Shown one piece after another: positions 56,972-64,000 of a stretch of DNA of 64,000 nucleotides. Every line of letters starts with the position of its first letter. Within the stretch, counting starts at the first letter, position 1. Position numbers and translations under genes: made by a program. Source of the stretch: Parathalassolituus penaei. Lineage in GTDB: Bacteria > Pseudomonadota > Gammaproteobacteria > Pseudomonadales > Oceanobacteraceae. The notes beneath the pieces were generated by a model, which was given only the letters and a program-made list of their open reading frames with translations, was not told where the DNA came from and searched no databases. Location of the stretch: contig NZ_JAPNOA010000055.1 in the NCBI RefSeq assembly GCF_026626885.1, positions 28,892-92,891 of the forward strand, given 5' to 3'.

Positions 56972-58060
56972 ATGAAGAGACGTCAATTTCACAAGCTGCT
57001 TGCAGGTGTGGTCGCCGGAGCCATGCTGGGATTGTCTGTACCAGCGGTACACGCAGAAGAACCACTGAAAGTCGGCTTTGTTTACGTTGGCCCGATTGGT
57101 GACCACGGCTGGTCGTATCAGCACGATCAGGGGCGTCTGTCCGCCGAAGCCCATTTTGGTGACAAGATCAAAACCACCTACGTTGAAAACGTCGCCGAAG
57201 GTGCCGACGCCGAACGTGTGATTCGTAACCTCGCCAAAGCAGGCAACGACATCATTTTCACCACCTCCTTCGGTTTTATGAACCCGACGGTCAAAGTGGC
57301 GAAACAGTTTCCGAACGTGAAGTTTGAACACGCCACCGGCTACAAGCTCTCCGACAACCTCGGCACCTACGTATCCAAAACCTACGAAGGCCGTTACGTC
57401 GCCGGTTACGTGGCATCGCAAATGACCAAAACCAACAAGATTGGTTACATCGCCTCCTTCCCGATTCCGGAAGTGATCCGCGACATCAACACCGTGCAGC
57501 TGGCACTGGCCAAATACAACCCGAACGCCGAACTGAAAATCGTCTGGGTGAATACCTGGTTTGATCCGGGCAAGGAAGCCGACGCCGCTAACGCCATGAT
57601 GGATCAGGGCGTGGACGTGATTCTTCAACACACCGACTCACCAGCGGCCATGCAAGCCGCTGAACGTCGTGGCGCGTTTGCGGTTGGCCAGGCCTCCGAT
57701 ATGACCCACTTCGGCCCGAAAGCGCACCTGCTGTCGGTGGTGGATGAATGGGGCCCACACTACATCAACCGCATTCAGGCGGTGATGGATGGCAGCTGGA
57801 AATCCAGCGCCATGGTGGAAGGCATGAAAGAAGGCGCGATTGTGATTCCGGGCTTTAACGAATCCATTCCGGCCGACGTCACCGCCAAGGCCAAAGAGCT
57901 GATTGCAGGCATCAAGGACGGCAGCGTCTACCCGTTCACTGGCCCACTGAAAGACAACAAAGGCGAGATGAAAGTACCGGAAGGCACCAAGCTGACCTTT
58001 GCTGACCTCGAAAAAATGGACTGGTACGTCGAAGGCATCAAGGCGGAAATTCCGAAATAA
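56972..58060 (+). CDS. BMP-family (PnrA-like) nucleoside/purine-binding ABC transporter protein
   Basis: A 362-residue periplasmic binding protein. The leader MKRRQFHKLLAGVVAGAML has a twin-arginine pattern (RRQFHK) and ends near VHA, so Tat export is possible. The Bmp domain shows KVGFVYVGPIGDHGWSYQHD, TTSFGFMNP and GVDVILQHTDSPAAMQA. BMP proteins commonly carry nucleosides or purines, which fits the purine genes downstream. GGAGAGAGGA precedes the ATG. No permease or ATPase genes follow. Confidence 0.88.
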   Translation: MKRRQFHKLLAGVVAGAMLGLSVPAVHAEEPLKVGFVYVGPIGDHGWSYQHDQGRLSAEAHFGDKIKTTYVENVAEGADAERVIRNLAKAGNDIIFTTSFGFMNPTVKVAKQFPNVKFEHATGYKLSDNLGTYVSKTYEGRYVAGYVASQMTKTNKIGYIASFPIPEVIRDINTVQLALAKYNPNAELKIVWVNTWFDPGKEADAANAMMDQGVDVILQHTDSPAAMQAAERRGAFAVGQASDMTHFGPKAHLLSVVDEWGPHYINRIQAVMDGSWKSSAMVEGMKEGAIVIPGFNESIPADVTAKAKELIAGIKDGSVYPFTGPLKDNKGEMKVPEGTKLTFADLEKMDWYVEGIKAEIPK

Positions 58061-58083
58061 GCCCCAACGCTGTACCGTCCGCC

Positions 58084-58111
58084 GCGGCCAGCACCCACGG
58101 GTGCTGGCCGC
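58084..58111. terminator. Strong intercistronic hairpin behind the binding-protein gene
   Basis: 13-bp perfect GC-rich stem (58084-58096 with 58099-58111) with a two-base loop and no T tract. It is more likely to stabilise the binding-protein mRNA or reduce readthrough into the oxygenase gene than to be a full terminator. Confidence 0.6.
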
Positions 58112-58200
58112 ACAGGAAAGGTTGCCGCCGGGAACGGGTTCTCCGGCGCAGCCATTTGCCCTGACGAAAAGCAGGGCATATCCCATTGGACTCCACTCAC

Positions 58201-59178
58201 ATGAACATTCCCCTGATTGATATCAGCCCGTTGTACCAGAACGACCCCGCAGGCAAACGCAAGGTTGCCAACGCCATCGACAACGCCTGCCAGCACAGCG
58301 GCTTCTTTTACATCAAAGGCCACCCCATCAGCGCCGAGCGCATCCACACCATGCGTACACTGGCGCAAGACTTTTTCGCCCTGCCCATGGCAGAGAAGCA
58401 GGCCATCGCTATTCGCCTGTCGAACAACCACCGGGGTTACGGTGAAACCGCCGCCGAACAGCTGGACCCAACCCAGCCCGGCGACTGGAAAGAATCCTTT
58501 GATATGGGCCTGAACCTGGCCCCGGATCATCCACTGATTGGCCCACAACGGCCGCTGTATGGCCCGAACCAGTACCCGCAAACGCTGGCTGGTTTTCAGC
58601 ACACCATGGAAACCCACTACCGGGACATGCTGACCCTCGGTAAAAAGATCCTGAGCGCACTGGCGTTGGCGCTGAACATCAACGAAGACTTCTTTGACGA
58701 TAAATTCGAACACCCGCTCAGTGTGCTGCGTTTTCTGCACTACCCGCCACGCCCAGCGGTTACCGATGCCAATGGCAAGCAGGTGATTCCGGTAGGCGCT
58801 GGATCTCATACCGACTACGGCTGCATCACCATTCTGTGGCAGGACGAGATCGGCGGCTTGCAGGTGCAGGATGTGAATGGCCACTGGATCGATGCCCCAC
58901 CCATTGCCGACACCTTTGTGATCAACATTGGCAACATGATGGCGCGCTGGAGTAACGACCGTTACAAGTCAACCCCACACCGGGTCTACAGCCCATCGGG
59001 AGCCGAGCGTTATTCGATACCGTTTTTTGTCGAGCCGGATTTTGATACCGACGTCAGCTGTTTGCCCAACTGCTGCGCCGCGGGTGAAACCCCGAAATAC
59101 GCGCCGATTTCAGCGGGTGACTGGATGATCTACTGCTTTAACAACACCTATGCCTATCGGCAGGAAGAAACGGCCTGA
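58201..59178 (+). CDS. 2-oxoglutarate/Fe(II)-dependent oxygenase, isopenicillin N synthase family
   Basis: A 325-residue cupin-fold oxygenase. The N-terminal DIOX_N-like region (IPLIDISPLYQNDPAGKRKV, HSGFFYIKGH) is followed by the catalytic core: His203 and Asp205 in GSHTDYG, His260 in STPHRVYSP and the 2-oxoglutarate-binding Arg270/Ser272 in RYSIPFF. All metal and cosubstrate ligands are intact. It lies between a purine-type binding protein and adenine deaminase; I recall a similar gene beside adenine deaminase in Pseudomonas aeruginosa. A purine or related base is a reasonable but unproven substrate. Confidence 0.85.
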   Translation: MNIPLIDISPLYQNDPAGKRKVANAIDNACQHSGFFYIKGHPISAERIHTMRTLAQDFFALPMAEKQAIAIRLSNNHRGYGETAAEQLDPTQPGDWKESFDMGLNLAPDHPLIGPQRPLYGPNQYPQTLAGFQHTMETHYRDMLTLGKKILSALALALNINEDFFDDKFEHPLSVLRFLHYPPRPAVTDANGKQVIPVGAGSHTDYGCITILWQDEIGGLQVQDVNGHWIDAPPIADTFVINIGNMMARWSNDRYKSTPHRVYSPSGAERYSIPFFVEPDFDTDVSCLPNCCAAGETPKYAPISAGDWMIYCFNNTYAYRQEETA

Positions 59179-59207
59179 GCGTTTTTTCATCACATCTGAC
59201 AATTGCT

Positions 59208-59230
59208 ACAGCGGGTTAAACACCCGCTGT
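59208..59230. terminator. Hairpin between convergent oxygenase and adenine deaminase genes
   Basis: ACAGCGGGT/ACCCGCTGT, 9-bp perfect stem with a 5-base loop; no T tract after it on the plus strand. Likely a shared 3' structure. Confidence 0.5.
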
Positions 59231-59251
59231 GGCTGCTTCTGATTCATTTCC

Positions 59252-59281
59252 CCAACACTTGCCAACACTTACCAACACTGG
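59252..59281. repeat. Three 10-bp tandem repeats
   Basis: CCAACACTTG, CCAACACTTA and CCAACACTGG follow each other just before the adenine deaminase stop codon on the opposite strand. No function seen. Confidence 0.75.
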
Positions 59282-59287
59282 CCGGGC

Positions 59288-60289
59288 TTAATAGCCTTCC
59301 AGCTGTTGCAGGTACTGCGCCTTGATGTCGTCGGGCAGGAAACTGGCGCGGAAGCTGTTGGCAGCCAGCTGTTTGGCCTGTTCACGGGAAAGCGCCAGCG
59401 CATCCGCCAGGGCGCTGAAGTTCTCGTTCATAAACCCGCCAAAATAGGTCGGATCGTCGGAGTTCACCGTCACACACAAGCCCTGTTCGAGCATGTTCAG
59501 CAGGTTATGGTCCTGCATACGGTCGAACACACACAAACGCACATTCGACAGCGGGCACACGGTTAACGGAATCTGTTTATGCACCAGATGCGCTACCAGC
59601 GCCGGGTCTTCAACACAACGAACGCCGTGGTCGATACGGTCCACCCCTAACAGCTGGATAGCCTCCCAGATATATTCCGGTGGGCCTTCTTCACCGGCAT
59701 GGGCCACCAGTTTGTAACCCCGGCTGCGCGCGGTTTCATACAGGGTTTTGAACTTGCTGGGTGGGTGCCCCATTTCCGAGCTGGCCAGGCCAATGGCAAC
59801 AAAATCATCCCGGAATGGCTCAGCCATCTCGAGCATGGCCAGCGCCTCGTCTTCGCTCAGATGGCGCAACAGGCTCAGCATCATCAGCGCCGACTGGCCC
59901 CACTCAGCTTTGGCTTCGGCTATCGCCCGTTTGAACCCCGCCATCACGGTGTGAATCCCCACGCCATACGGCAAGTAGGTTTGTGGCTCCACCATGATTT
60001 CGGTGTGCACAATCTTCTGCTCGCGGCATTTGTCGAGGTAATCGCGCATCAGCCAGTAAAAATCGTCTTCGTCGCGCAGTACCGAAGCACCGAGGTAATA
60101 CAAATCGAGAAAACTTTGCAAGTCTTCAAACTCGTAAGCAGCCTGCACCGATTCCACTGAGTCATACGGAATGGCCACGCCGTTTTTGGCCGCCAGCTGC
60201 AACAGACGCGATGCCTGCAGGCTGCCATCAATGTGCAGGTGTAACTCGGCTTTTGGCATCACTGCCAGCCACGAATGGATGTCGCTCAT
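59288..60289 (-). CDS. Adenine deaminase (ADA-like, adenine-specific type)
   Basis: A 333-residue amidohydrolase. Metal and catalytic motifs: PKAELHLHIDGSL, VGLASSEMGHPPSKF, LVAHAGEEGPPEYIWEA (His and catalytic Glu), DRIDHGVR and VTVNSDDPTYFGG. The HAGEEGPPEYIWEA and NSDDP-YFGG wording fits bacterial adenine deaminases (as in P. aeruginosa) rather than classic adenosine deaminase. It forms hypoxanthine from adenine. ATG 60289 has GGAG upstream. Minus strand, followed 100 bp upstream by allA. Confidence 0.85.
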   Translation of the reverse strand: MSDIHSWLAVMPKAELHLHIDGSLQASRLLQLAAKNGVAIPYDSVESVQAAYEFEDLQSFLDLYYLGASVLRDEDDFYWLMRDYLDKCREQKIVHTEIMVEPQTYLPYGVGIHTVMAGFKRAIAEAKAEWGQSALMMLSLLRHLSEDEALAMLEMAEPFRDDFVAIGLASSEMGHPPSKFKTLYETARSRGYKLVAHAGEEGPPEYIWEAIQLLGVDRIDHGVRCVEDPALVAHLVHKQIPLTVCPLSNVRLCVFDRMQDHNLLNMLEQGLCVTVNSDDPTYFGGFMNENFSALADALALSREQAKQLAANSFRASFLPDDIKAQYLQQLEGY

Positions 60290-60389
60290 TTTCAACTCCG
60301 GATGCACTGCCCTGTTTTTGAAACCCCAGTTCCAATTCTGAAACGATAGCTCTGAAAACAGGCAGAGGTAATTGGGTTACGGGTAAAAC

Positions 60390-60908
60390 TCAGGTCGCTG
60401 CCGGAATCTCGCCCAGCACACCCTCGAAATAAAACAGATCGCAGTTTTTCTCCGGGCCGCCACGATCAACAATCAGGAACTCCTGATTCTCCTGCTCCAC
60501 CAGCAACGGAAAGTGCCAGACGCCCCGGGCGAAATTCACCCCCTGACGGCCATTTGTACGAAACAGGGTCAGATTCTCAAGCGTTGGCTCAGCACCAGCA
60601 GGGGCGACCAGCACCAGAAACGGCACAGAATATAACGGTATAAAAGCCTGACTGGATAACGGATGACGCTCCATCATGGTGATCACAATCGGCCGAGGGC
60701 GCGGCCGGGCACGGAAGATACTCAACAGCGTGCGGCCGTTCTGCTCGGCCAGATCAATATTGGCGAGATCATGAAAACGCTCGGCATACCCGTCATTAAT
60801 CGTGAAATGATCACGCCCTGCGGTTTCGATCACATCCCCGAACGGCGCAAAGGCTTCACGGGTTAACGGCCGGGGAATCAGCGGCATACGGTTCGGGGCC
60901 TGGCTCAT
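60390..60908 (-). CDS. allA: Ureidoglycolate lyase
   Basis: A 172-residue cupin-fold enzyme splitting ureidoglycolate into glyoxylate and urea, the last step of allantoate breakdown by the allantoicase route. Landmarks: FAPFGDVIE, FHDLANIDL, SIFRARPRPRPI, MMERHPLSSQAFIPL, FLVLVAP, FRTNGRQGVNFARGVWHFPL and FLIVDRGGPEKNCDL. ATG 60908 is preceded by GGAG; the frame opens eight codons earlier. Divergent from puuE-alc. Confidence 0.92.
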   Translation of the reverse strand: MSQAPNRMPLIPRPLTREAFAPFGDVIETAGRDHFTINDGYAERFHDLANIDLAEQNGRTLLSIFRARPRPRPIVITMMERHPLSSQAFIPLYSVPFLVLVAPAGAEPTLENLTLFRTNGRQGVNFARGVWHFPLLVEQENQEFLIVDRGGPEKNCDLFYFEGVLGEIPAAT

Positions 60909-60992
60909 GGAGTCTCCTGATGTGAGCGGCAAAGGCAGCTGGTGCGCCTTTAATCCGGATAAGCCCCCATTCTAGAGGCTTGCAGTCGCGAT

Positions 60993-61027
60993 TTTGACCC
61001 CAAATGCAAACTTTGACCACCCGGTCA
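60993..61027. promoter_or_regulatory. Candidate operator between allA and puuE
   Basis: TTTGACC occurs twice (60993-60999 and 61012-61018), 19 bp apart; the second belongs to a palindrome TGACC-ACCC-GGTCA (61014-61027). A related GGTCAAA is upstream of the BMP gene at 56921. Suitable for a common purine regulator, which is not encoded in the window. Confidence 0.45.
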
Positions 61028-61150
61028 GGAAATTTGATTGAGTGGCCGCCAGACTCAGGATAGTCTCGCCAGCATCCCATTGATCAAACGCAAGAACGGG
61101 CCAGCCCGACCATACTGAATGGAACGGCAACGGCCCGACCGGAGAACAAC

Positions 61151-62089
61151 ATGTCCCAGGACTATCCTCGCGACCTGATCGGCTACGGCGGCCAGCCACC
61201 GCACCCGCACTGGCCCGGCGACGCCCGTATTGCGGTGTCGTTTGTACTGAATTACGAAGAAGGCGGCGAACGCAGCATCCTCCATGGCGACAAAGAATCC
61301 GAAGCCTTTCTGTCGGAGATGCCCGCCGCCGTGGCGCTGCAGGGCGTGCGCCATATGAGCATGGAATCCATCTACGAATACGGCAGCCGCGCTGGCGTGT
61401 GGCGGATTCTGAAACTGTTCGAACAGCACAACATTCCGCTGACAATTTTTGCCGTCGCCATGGCCGCCGAGCGTCACCCGGAGCTGATCCGCGCCATGGC
61501 CGACGCTGGCCATGAAATCTGCAGCCACGGTTATCGCTGGATCGACTACCAGCATATGAGCGTCGAGGAAGAAACCGCCCACCTCAACAAGGCCATCGAG
61601 ATTCTGCAAGGCATCACCGGCACCCGCCCGCAGGGCTGGTACACCGGTCGCACCGGCCCCAACACACGCGACATCGTGATGGCCGAAGGCGGATTCCTCT
61701 ACGATTCCGATGCCTACGACGACGATCTGCCGTATTGGGTACAGGGCGCGCCCGACGCCGCAGGCAACCCCAAGCCACATCTGGTGATTCCGTACACCCT
61801 CGACAGCAACGACATGCGCTTTGCCACCCCGCAGGGATTTAACAGCGGCGAGCAGTTCTACCAATACCTGAAAGATGCCTTTGATGTGCTCTACGAGGAA
61901 GGTGCCGACGCCCCGAAAATGCTGTCGATTGGCCTGCACTGCCGCCTGATTGGCCGCCCGGCACGACTGGCGTCACTCAAACGGTTTGTTGAATACGCTG
62001 CCGCCCACGACAAAGTGTGGTTCCCGCGCCGGATCGACATCGCCCATCACTGGTATCAACACCACTACCCGCAATCTGCCCAGAGCTGA
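61151..62089 (+). CDS. puuE: Allantoinase PuuE (polysaccharide-deacetylase type)
   Basis: A 312-residue NodB-fold allantoinase that opens allantoin to allantoate; unrelated to the amidohydrolase AllB. Typical text: [90 protein letters not shown] and the C-terminal [22 protein letters not shown] lies before the ATG. Its stop is 2 bp from the allantoicase ATG, so the two are one operon. Confidence 0.93.
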   Translation: MSQDYPRDLIGYGGQPPHPHWPGDARIAVSFVLNYEEGGERSILHGDKESEAFLSEMPAAVALQGVRHMSMESIYEYGSRAGVWRILKLFEQHNIPLTIFAVAMAAERHPELIRAMADAGHEICSHGYRWIDYQHMSVEEETAHLNKAIEILQGITGTRPQGWYTGRTGPNTRDIVMAEGGFLYDSDAYDDDLPYWVQGAPDAAGNPKPHLVIPYTLDSNDMRFATPQGFNSGEQFYQYLKDAFDVLYEEGADAPKMLSIGLHCRLIGRPARLASLKRFVEYAAAHDKVWFPRRIDIAHHWYQHHYPQSAQS

Positions 62090-62091
62090 TC

Positions 62092-63099
62092 ATGACCATG
62101 TTCACCCCCGAAAAACTGCGCCAATATGTTAACCTCGCCAGCTCACGTCTGGGCACCGAAGTGATTTACGTCACCGATGACTGGTTTGCCGAAGCCAACC
62201 GCATGCTCAACCCGGACGAACCGGTCTGGAAAGAAGGCATCTACGACGACAACGGCAAATGGATGGACGGCTGGGAATCCCGCCGCAAACGTCAGGCCGG
62301 TTACGACCACGCCATTATCCGCCTGGGTGTTACCGGCATGATCAAGGCCGTGGATATCGACACCCGTTATTTCACCGGCAACTACCCGCCTTCAGCCTCG
62401 CTGGACGCTTGTTTCTGCACCAGCGGCGATCCCGACGACAGCACCACATGGACGGAAATCCTTCCGGCGGTCAACCTGCAAGGCAACAGCCAGCATGTGC
62501 ACGGCATCAGCGATACCTTCGCCAACCAGCCCTGGACGCACCTGCGCCTGAACATCTTCCCGGACGGCGGTGTTGCCCGATTGAAAGTGTACGGCACCCC
62601 GTTCCGCGACTGGTCAACCCAGGATGCCAACCAGCAGGTCGACCTCGCCGCCGCCCTCAACGGTGGCCGCGCCCTCGCCTGCAACAACCAGCACTTCGGC
62701 CATATGAGCAACATCATCCAGCCGGGCAAAGGCATCAACATGGGAGACGGCTGGGAAACCGCCCGCCGCCGCACACCGGGCAACGACTGGGTGATACTGG
62801 CGCTCGGCCATGCTGGCACCATCGAGGAAATCCTGATCGACACCCACCATTTCAAAGGCAACTACCCGGACAAGTGTTCGATTCAGGCGGCTTATGTAAC
62901 AGGTGGCACCGACGACCAGATCGAAACCCAGAGCCTGTACTGGCAGGAATTACTGCCGATGCAGGAAATGCAGCCCAATCAGGAACACGTGTACAAAGCC
63001 GAAGTGCAGAACCTCGGGCCGGTGACACATGTGAAGATTAATGTCTTTCCGGATGGTGGTATCAGCCGGGTAAGGCTGATGGGTAAGATCAGTCGGTGA
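62092..63099 (+). CDS. alc: Allantoicase
   Basis: A 335-residue enzyme converting allantoate to ureidoglycolate and urea. Two tandem allantoicase repeat domains are visible, each with the same core: [36 protein letters not shown] in the first (about 55-180) and [37 protein letters not shown] in the second (about 215-330). The frame opens at 62017 inside puuE; ATG 62092 is the sensible start, with ATG 62098 as alternative. It completes the PuuE-Alc-AllA route from allantoin to glyoxylate and urea. Confidence 0.93.
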   Translation: MTMFTPEKLRQYVNLASSRLGTEVIYVTDDWFAEANRMLNPDEPVWKEGIYDDNGKWMDGWESRRKRQAGYDHAIIRLGVTGMIKAVDIDTRYFTGNYPPSASLDACFCTSGDPDDSTTWTEILPAVNLQGNSQHVHGISDTFANQPWTHLRLNIFPDGGVARLKVYGTPFRDWSTQDANQQVDLAAALNGGRALACNNQHFGHMSNIIQPGKGINMGDGWETARRRTPGNDWVILALGHAGTIEEILIDTHHFKGNYPDKCSIQAAYVTGGTDDQIETQSLYWQELLPMQEMQPNQEHVYKAEVQNLGPVTHVKINVFPDGGISRVRLMGKISR

Positions 63100-63137
63100 T
63101 TTTTGGATGATGTAATCGCTCCGACGGTTACTCGGCT

Positions 63138-63224
63138 TGTTAATTTGCCAGGCCTTTTGCCCTGCCTGGGGGACCTTGTCCCCCGGCCGGGCGGCCGTCC
63201 CCCTGCTTTTGCCCGACTGGGCTC
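63138..63224 (+). repeat. Dispersed repeat family 2, copy B
   Basis: Inverted relative to copy A at 43388-43474. Shares TTAATT, TTGCCCT, the hairpin GGGGGACCTTGTCCCCC (63168-63184), CGGGCGG and CCCCCTGCTT. Follows allantoicase by 39 bp. Confidence 0.75.
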
Positions 63225-63267
63225 GTATCACCGAAATTCCCCGACAACGGCTTTTCGACCCCGGCCC

Positions 63268-63349
63268 GATGGGCATTAAGCAGCCAGCTGAGCTGGGCAA
63301 ATTCAGCAGGTCCGGAGAAGCCACATCTGCTGTGGCTGGAACCGAATTT
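63268..63349 (+). repeat. 82-bp direct repeat, left copy
   Basis: Matches 63781-63862 without gaps at 67 of 82 positions by direct count. Contains the CAGCCAGCTGAGCTGGGC palindrome (63281-63298). It ends 7 bp from the stop of the zinc-ribbon gene. Confidence 0.85.
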
Positions 63350-63355
63350 GAGTGA

Positions 63356-63667
63356 CTAGTTACAAGCCTTTGGCACGCAACATACCTTTAATGCCCCCAG
63401 TTTTAACTTCGCGTACTTCCGGACGAAAATATCCAAAGCCAACGGCAAGCCAAAACCTGTAAAAAAGAATACCAGCCAGCTTTGAGCAAGAATGCCTGCA
63501 TAGATGGCAGCAGACATAAGAAATGCACCACCGAATGAAACCAGCCACTTTTGACCACTCGTCATCTCGTACTGAGCTGAACAGCTTTCACAAAGCAATC
63601 GGTTCCTGAAGCCTATTAAGTCAAGTTTCACTGATTGATTACCGCATTCCTGGCATTGTCTTTTCAT
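63356..63667 (-). CDS. Zinc-ribbon small membrane protein
   Basis: A 103-residue protein: a four-cysteine zinc ribbon at the N-terminus (CQECG at 5-9 and CESC at 26-29), then two hydrophobic segments (about 42-62 and 64-82) and a basic tail. The layout resembles small zinc-ribbon inner-membrane proteins of unknown function. It is bracketed by the two 82-bp direct repeats and is AT-richer than neighbours, so it may have arrived with them. Confidence 0.65.
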   Translation of the reverse strand: MKRQCQECGNQSVKLDLIGFRNRLLCESCSAQYEMTSGQKWLVSFGGAFLMSAAIYAGILAQSWLVFFFTGFGLPLALDIFVRKYAKLKLGALKVCCVPKACN

Positions 63668-63780
63668 GGATTACTGTTGCCTTGGCGTTTTTGTTCGACA
63701 TGGATGCTGTTCGCCCGCTGGATAAACAATTGACCAAACCACTGACTGGGTCGGCCGTTACGGTAATTCCGTCTCGACCA

Positions 63781-63862
63781 GATGGGCATTGAGCAGCCAA
63801 CTGCACTGGGCAAATTCAGCAAGTTCGGAGATGCCGCACCCGTTGTGGTCAGAAACGAATTT
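63781..63862 (+). repeat. 82-bp direct repeat, right copy
   Basis: Ungapped partner of 63268-63349 (15 mismatches). The palindrome is eroded here to GCAGCCAACTGCACTGGGC (63793-63811). It ends about 25 bp before the presumed left end of the insertion sequence. Confidence 0.85.
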
Positions 63863-63884
63863 TGCTGGGCCGCGGTCCCGCTGT

Positions 63885-64000
63885 GTCAGCATAGTTGTCC
63901 GATGAGTTTTTCACGTTAAAACGAACAGTGGGCGGCCAGGAACTGACCATGGCCCGTTATTCCATTGAACGTCGCGAAGCCGTTCTGAATAAGCTTTTGC
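63885..64000 (+). mobile_element. Left end of an insertion sequence (cut by the window)
   Basis: The DNA changes character at about 63885, and a transposase-like frame starts at 63949. The left terminal repeat probably begins near TGTCAGCATAGTTGTCC (63885-63901), but the right end is not in view, so the boundary is a guess. Confidence 0.45.
63949..64000 (+). CDS. Transposase, N-terminal fragment
   Basis: ATG at 63949 followed by ARYSIERREAVLNKLL, running off the right edge. This resembles the start of helix-turn-helix transposase subunits of the IS3/IS911 OrfA kind (M-x-R-Y-S-x-E-R-x-E-A-V-L). GGCCAGGAA lies just upstream. Seventeen codons are too few to name the IS family. Confidence 0.55.
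   Translation, partial: MARYSIERREAVLNKLL

Overview
The window looks like chromosomal DNA of an aerobic, Gram-negative gammaproteobacterium. Evidence is the Lol lipoprotein exporter, AcnB, PdxB, GspA/GspB, ThrH, GbdR and CysB, together with a moderately high GC content judged by eye. The protein set resembles marine Oceanospirillales and Pseudomonas relatives; that placement is inference. Nearly all of it is ordinary single-copy chromosome. Accessory material sits at about 23.5-32.7 kb and at the right edge, where an insertion sequence begins.

Layout. 0-4 kb: lolC-lolD (lolD cut by the left edge), the agmatine-to-putrescine pair aguA-aguB, and a histidine-phosphatase-like protein that has lost its catalytic residues. 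4-9 kb: a minus-strand gspA-gspB-dinG run. 9-14 kb: a TetR repressor facing a tripartite efflux operon (outer-membrane lipoprotein, EmrA-like adaptor, EmrB-like pump), with a clear operator. 14-23.5 kb: a proton antiporter, an orphan beta-barrel protein, a glucan biosynthesis protein (OpgD type), pdxB and acnB. 23.5-29 kb: two tandem copies of a two-gene unit encoding secreted PKD/fibronectin/DUF1566 proteins, then a stand-alone LPD1-type putative metallopeptidase. 29-32.6 kb: an AT-richer islet with a methyltransferase and a fusion of a glycosidase-like propeller to a polysaccharide pyruvyl transferase; it is bracketed by two copies of one terminator hairpin. 32.7-36 kb: aspS, a uracil-DNA-glycosylase-like gene and a small membrane protein.

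36-41 kb holds a sugar-catabolic operon (oxidoreductase, periplasmic binding protein, isomerase) divergent from its LacI regulator, with four nearly identical operators about 112-117 bp apart. 41-54 kb has gbdR behind a sigma-54 promoter and NtrC-type enhancers, thrB, a GloB-type hydrolase, a HIT protein, a COG3146 acyltransferase, an alpha/beta hydrolase, pabB, a secreted protein of unknown function, thrH, and cysH-cysB plus a TauE/TSUP permease that share a motif. 54-63 kb has a DUF72 protein and an aroG-type DAHP synthase, then a purine-salvage and degradation block: BMP-type binding protein, 2-oxoglutarate/Fe oxygenase, adenine deaminase, ureidoglycolate lyase, PuuE allantoinase and allantoicase. 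The right end has repeats, a zinc-ribbon membrane protein and the start of a transposase.

The intergenic spaces are unusually informative. Two families of dispersed repeats recur across the window, one of them ending up as a near-perfect hairpin behind aroG. I found no tRNA, rRNA, CRISPR array or phage. The best candidates for something undescribed are the propeller-pyruvyltransferase fusion islet, the duplicated PKD/DUF1566 pairs and the four-operator LacI control region.
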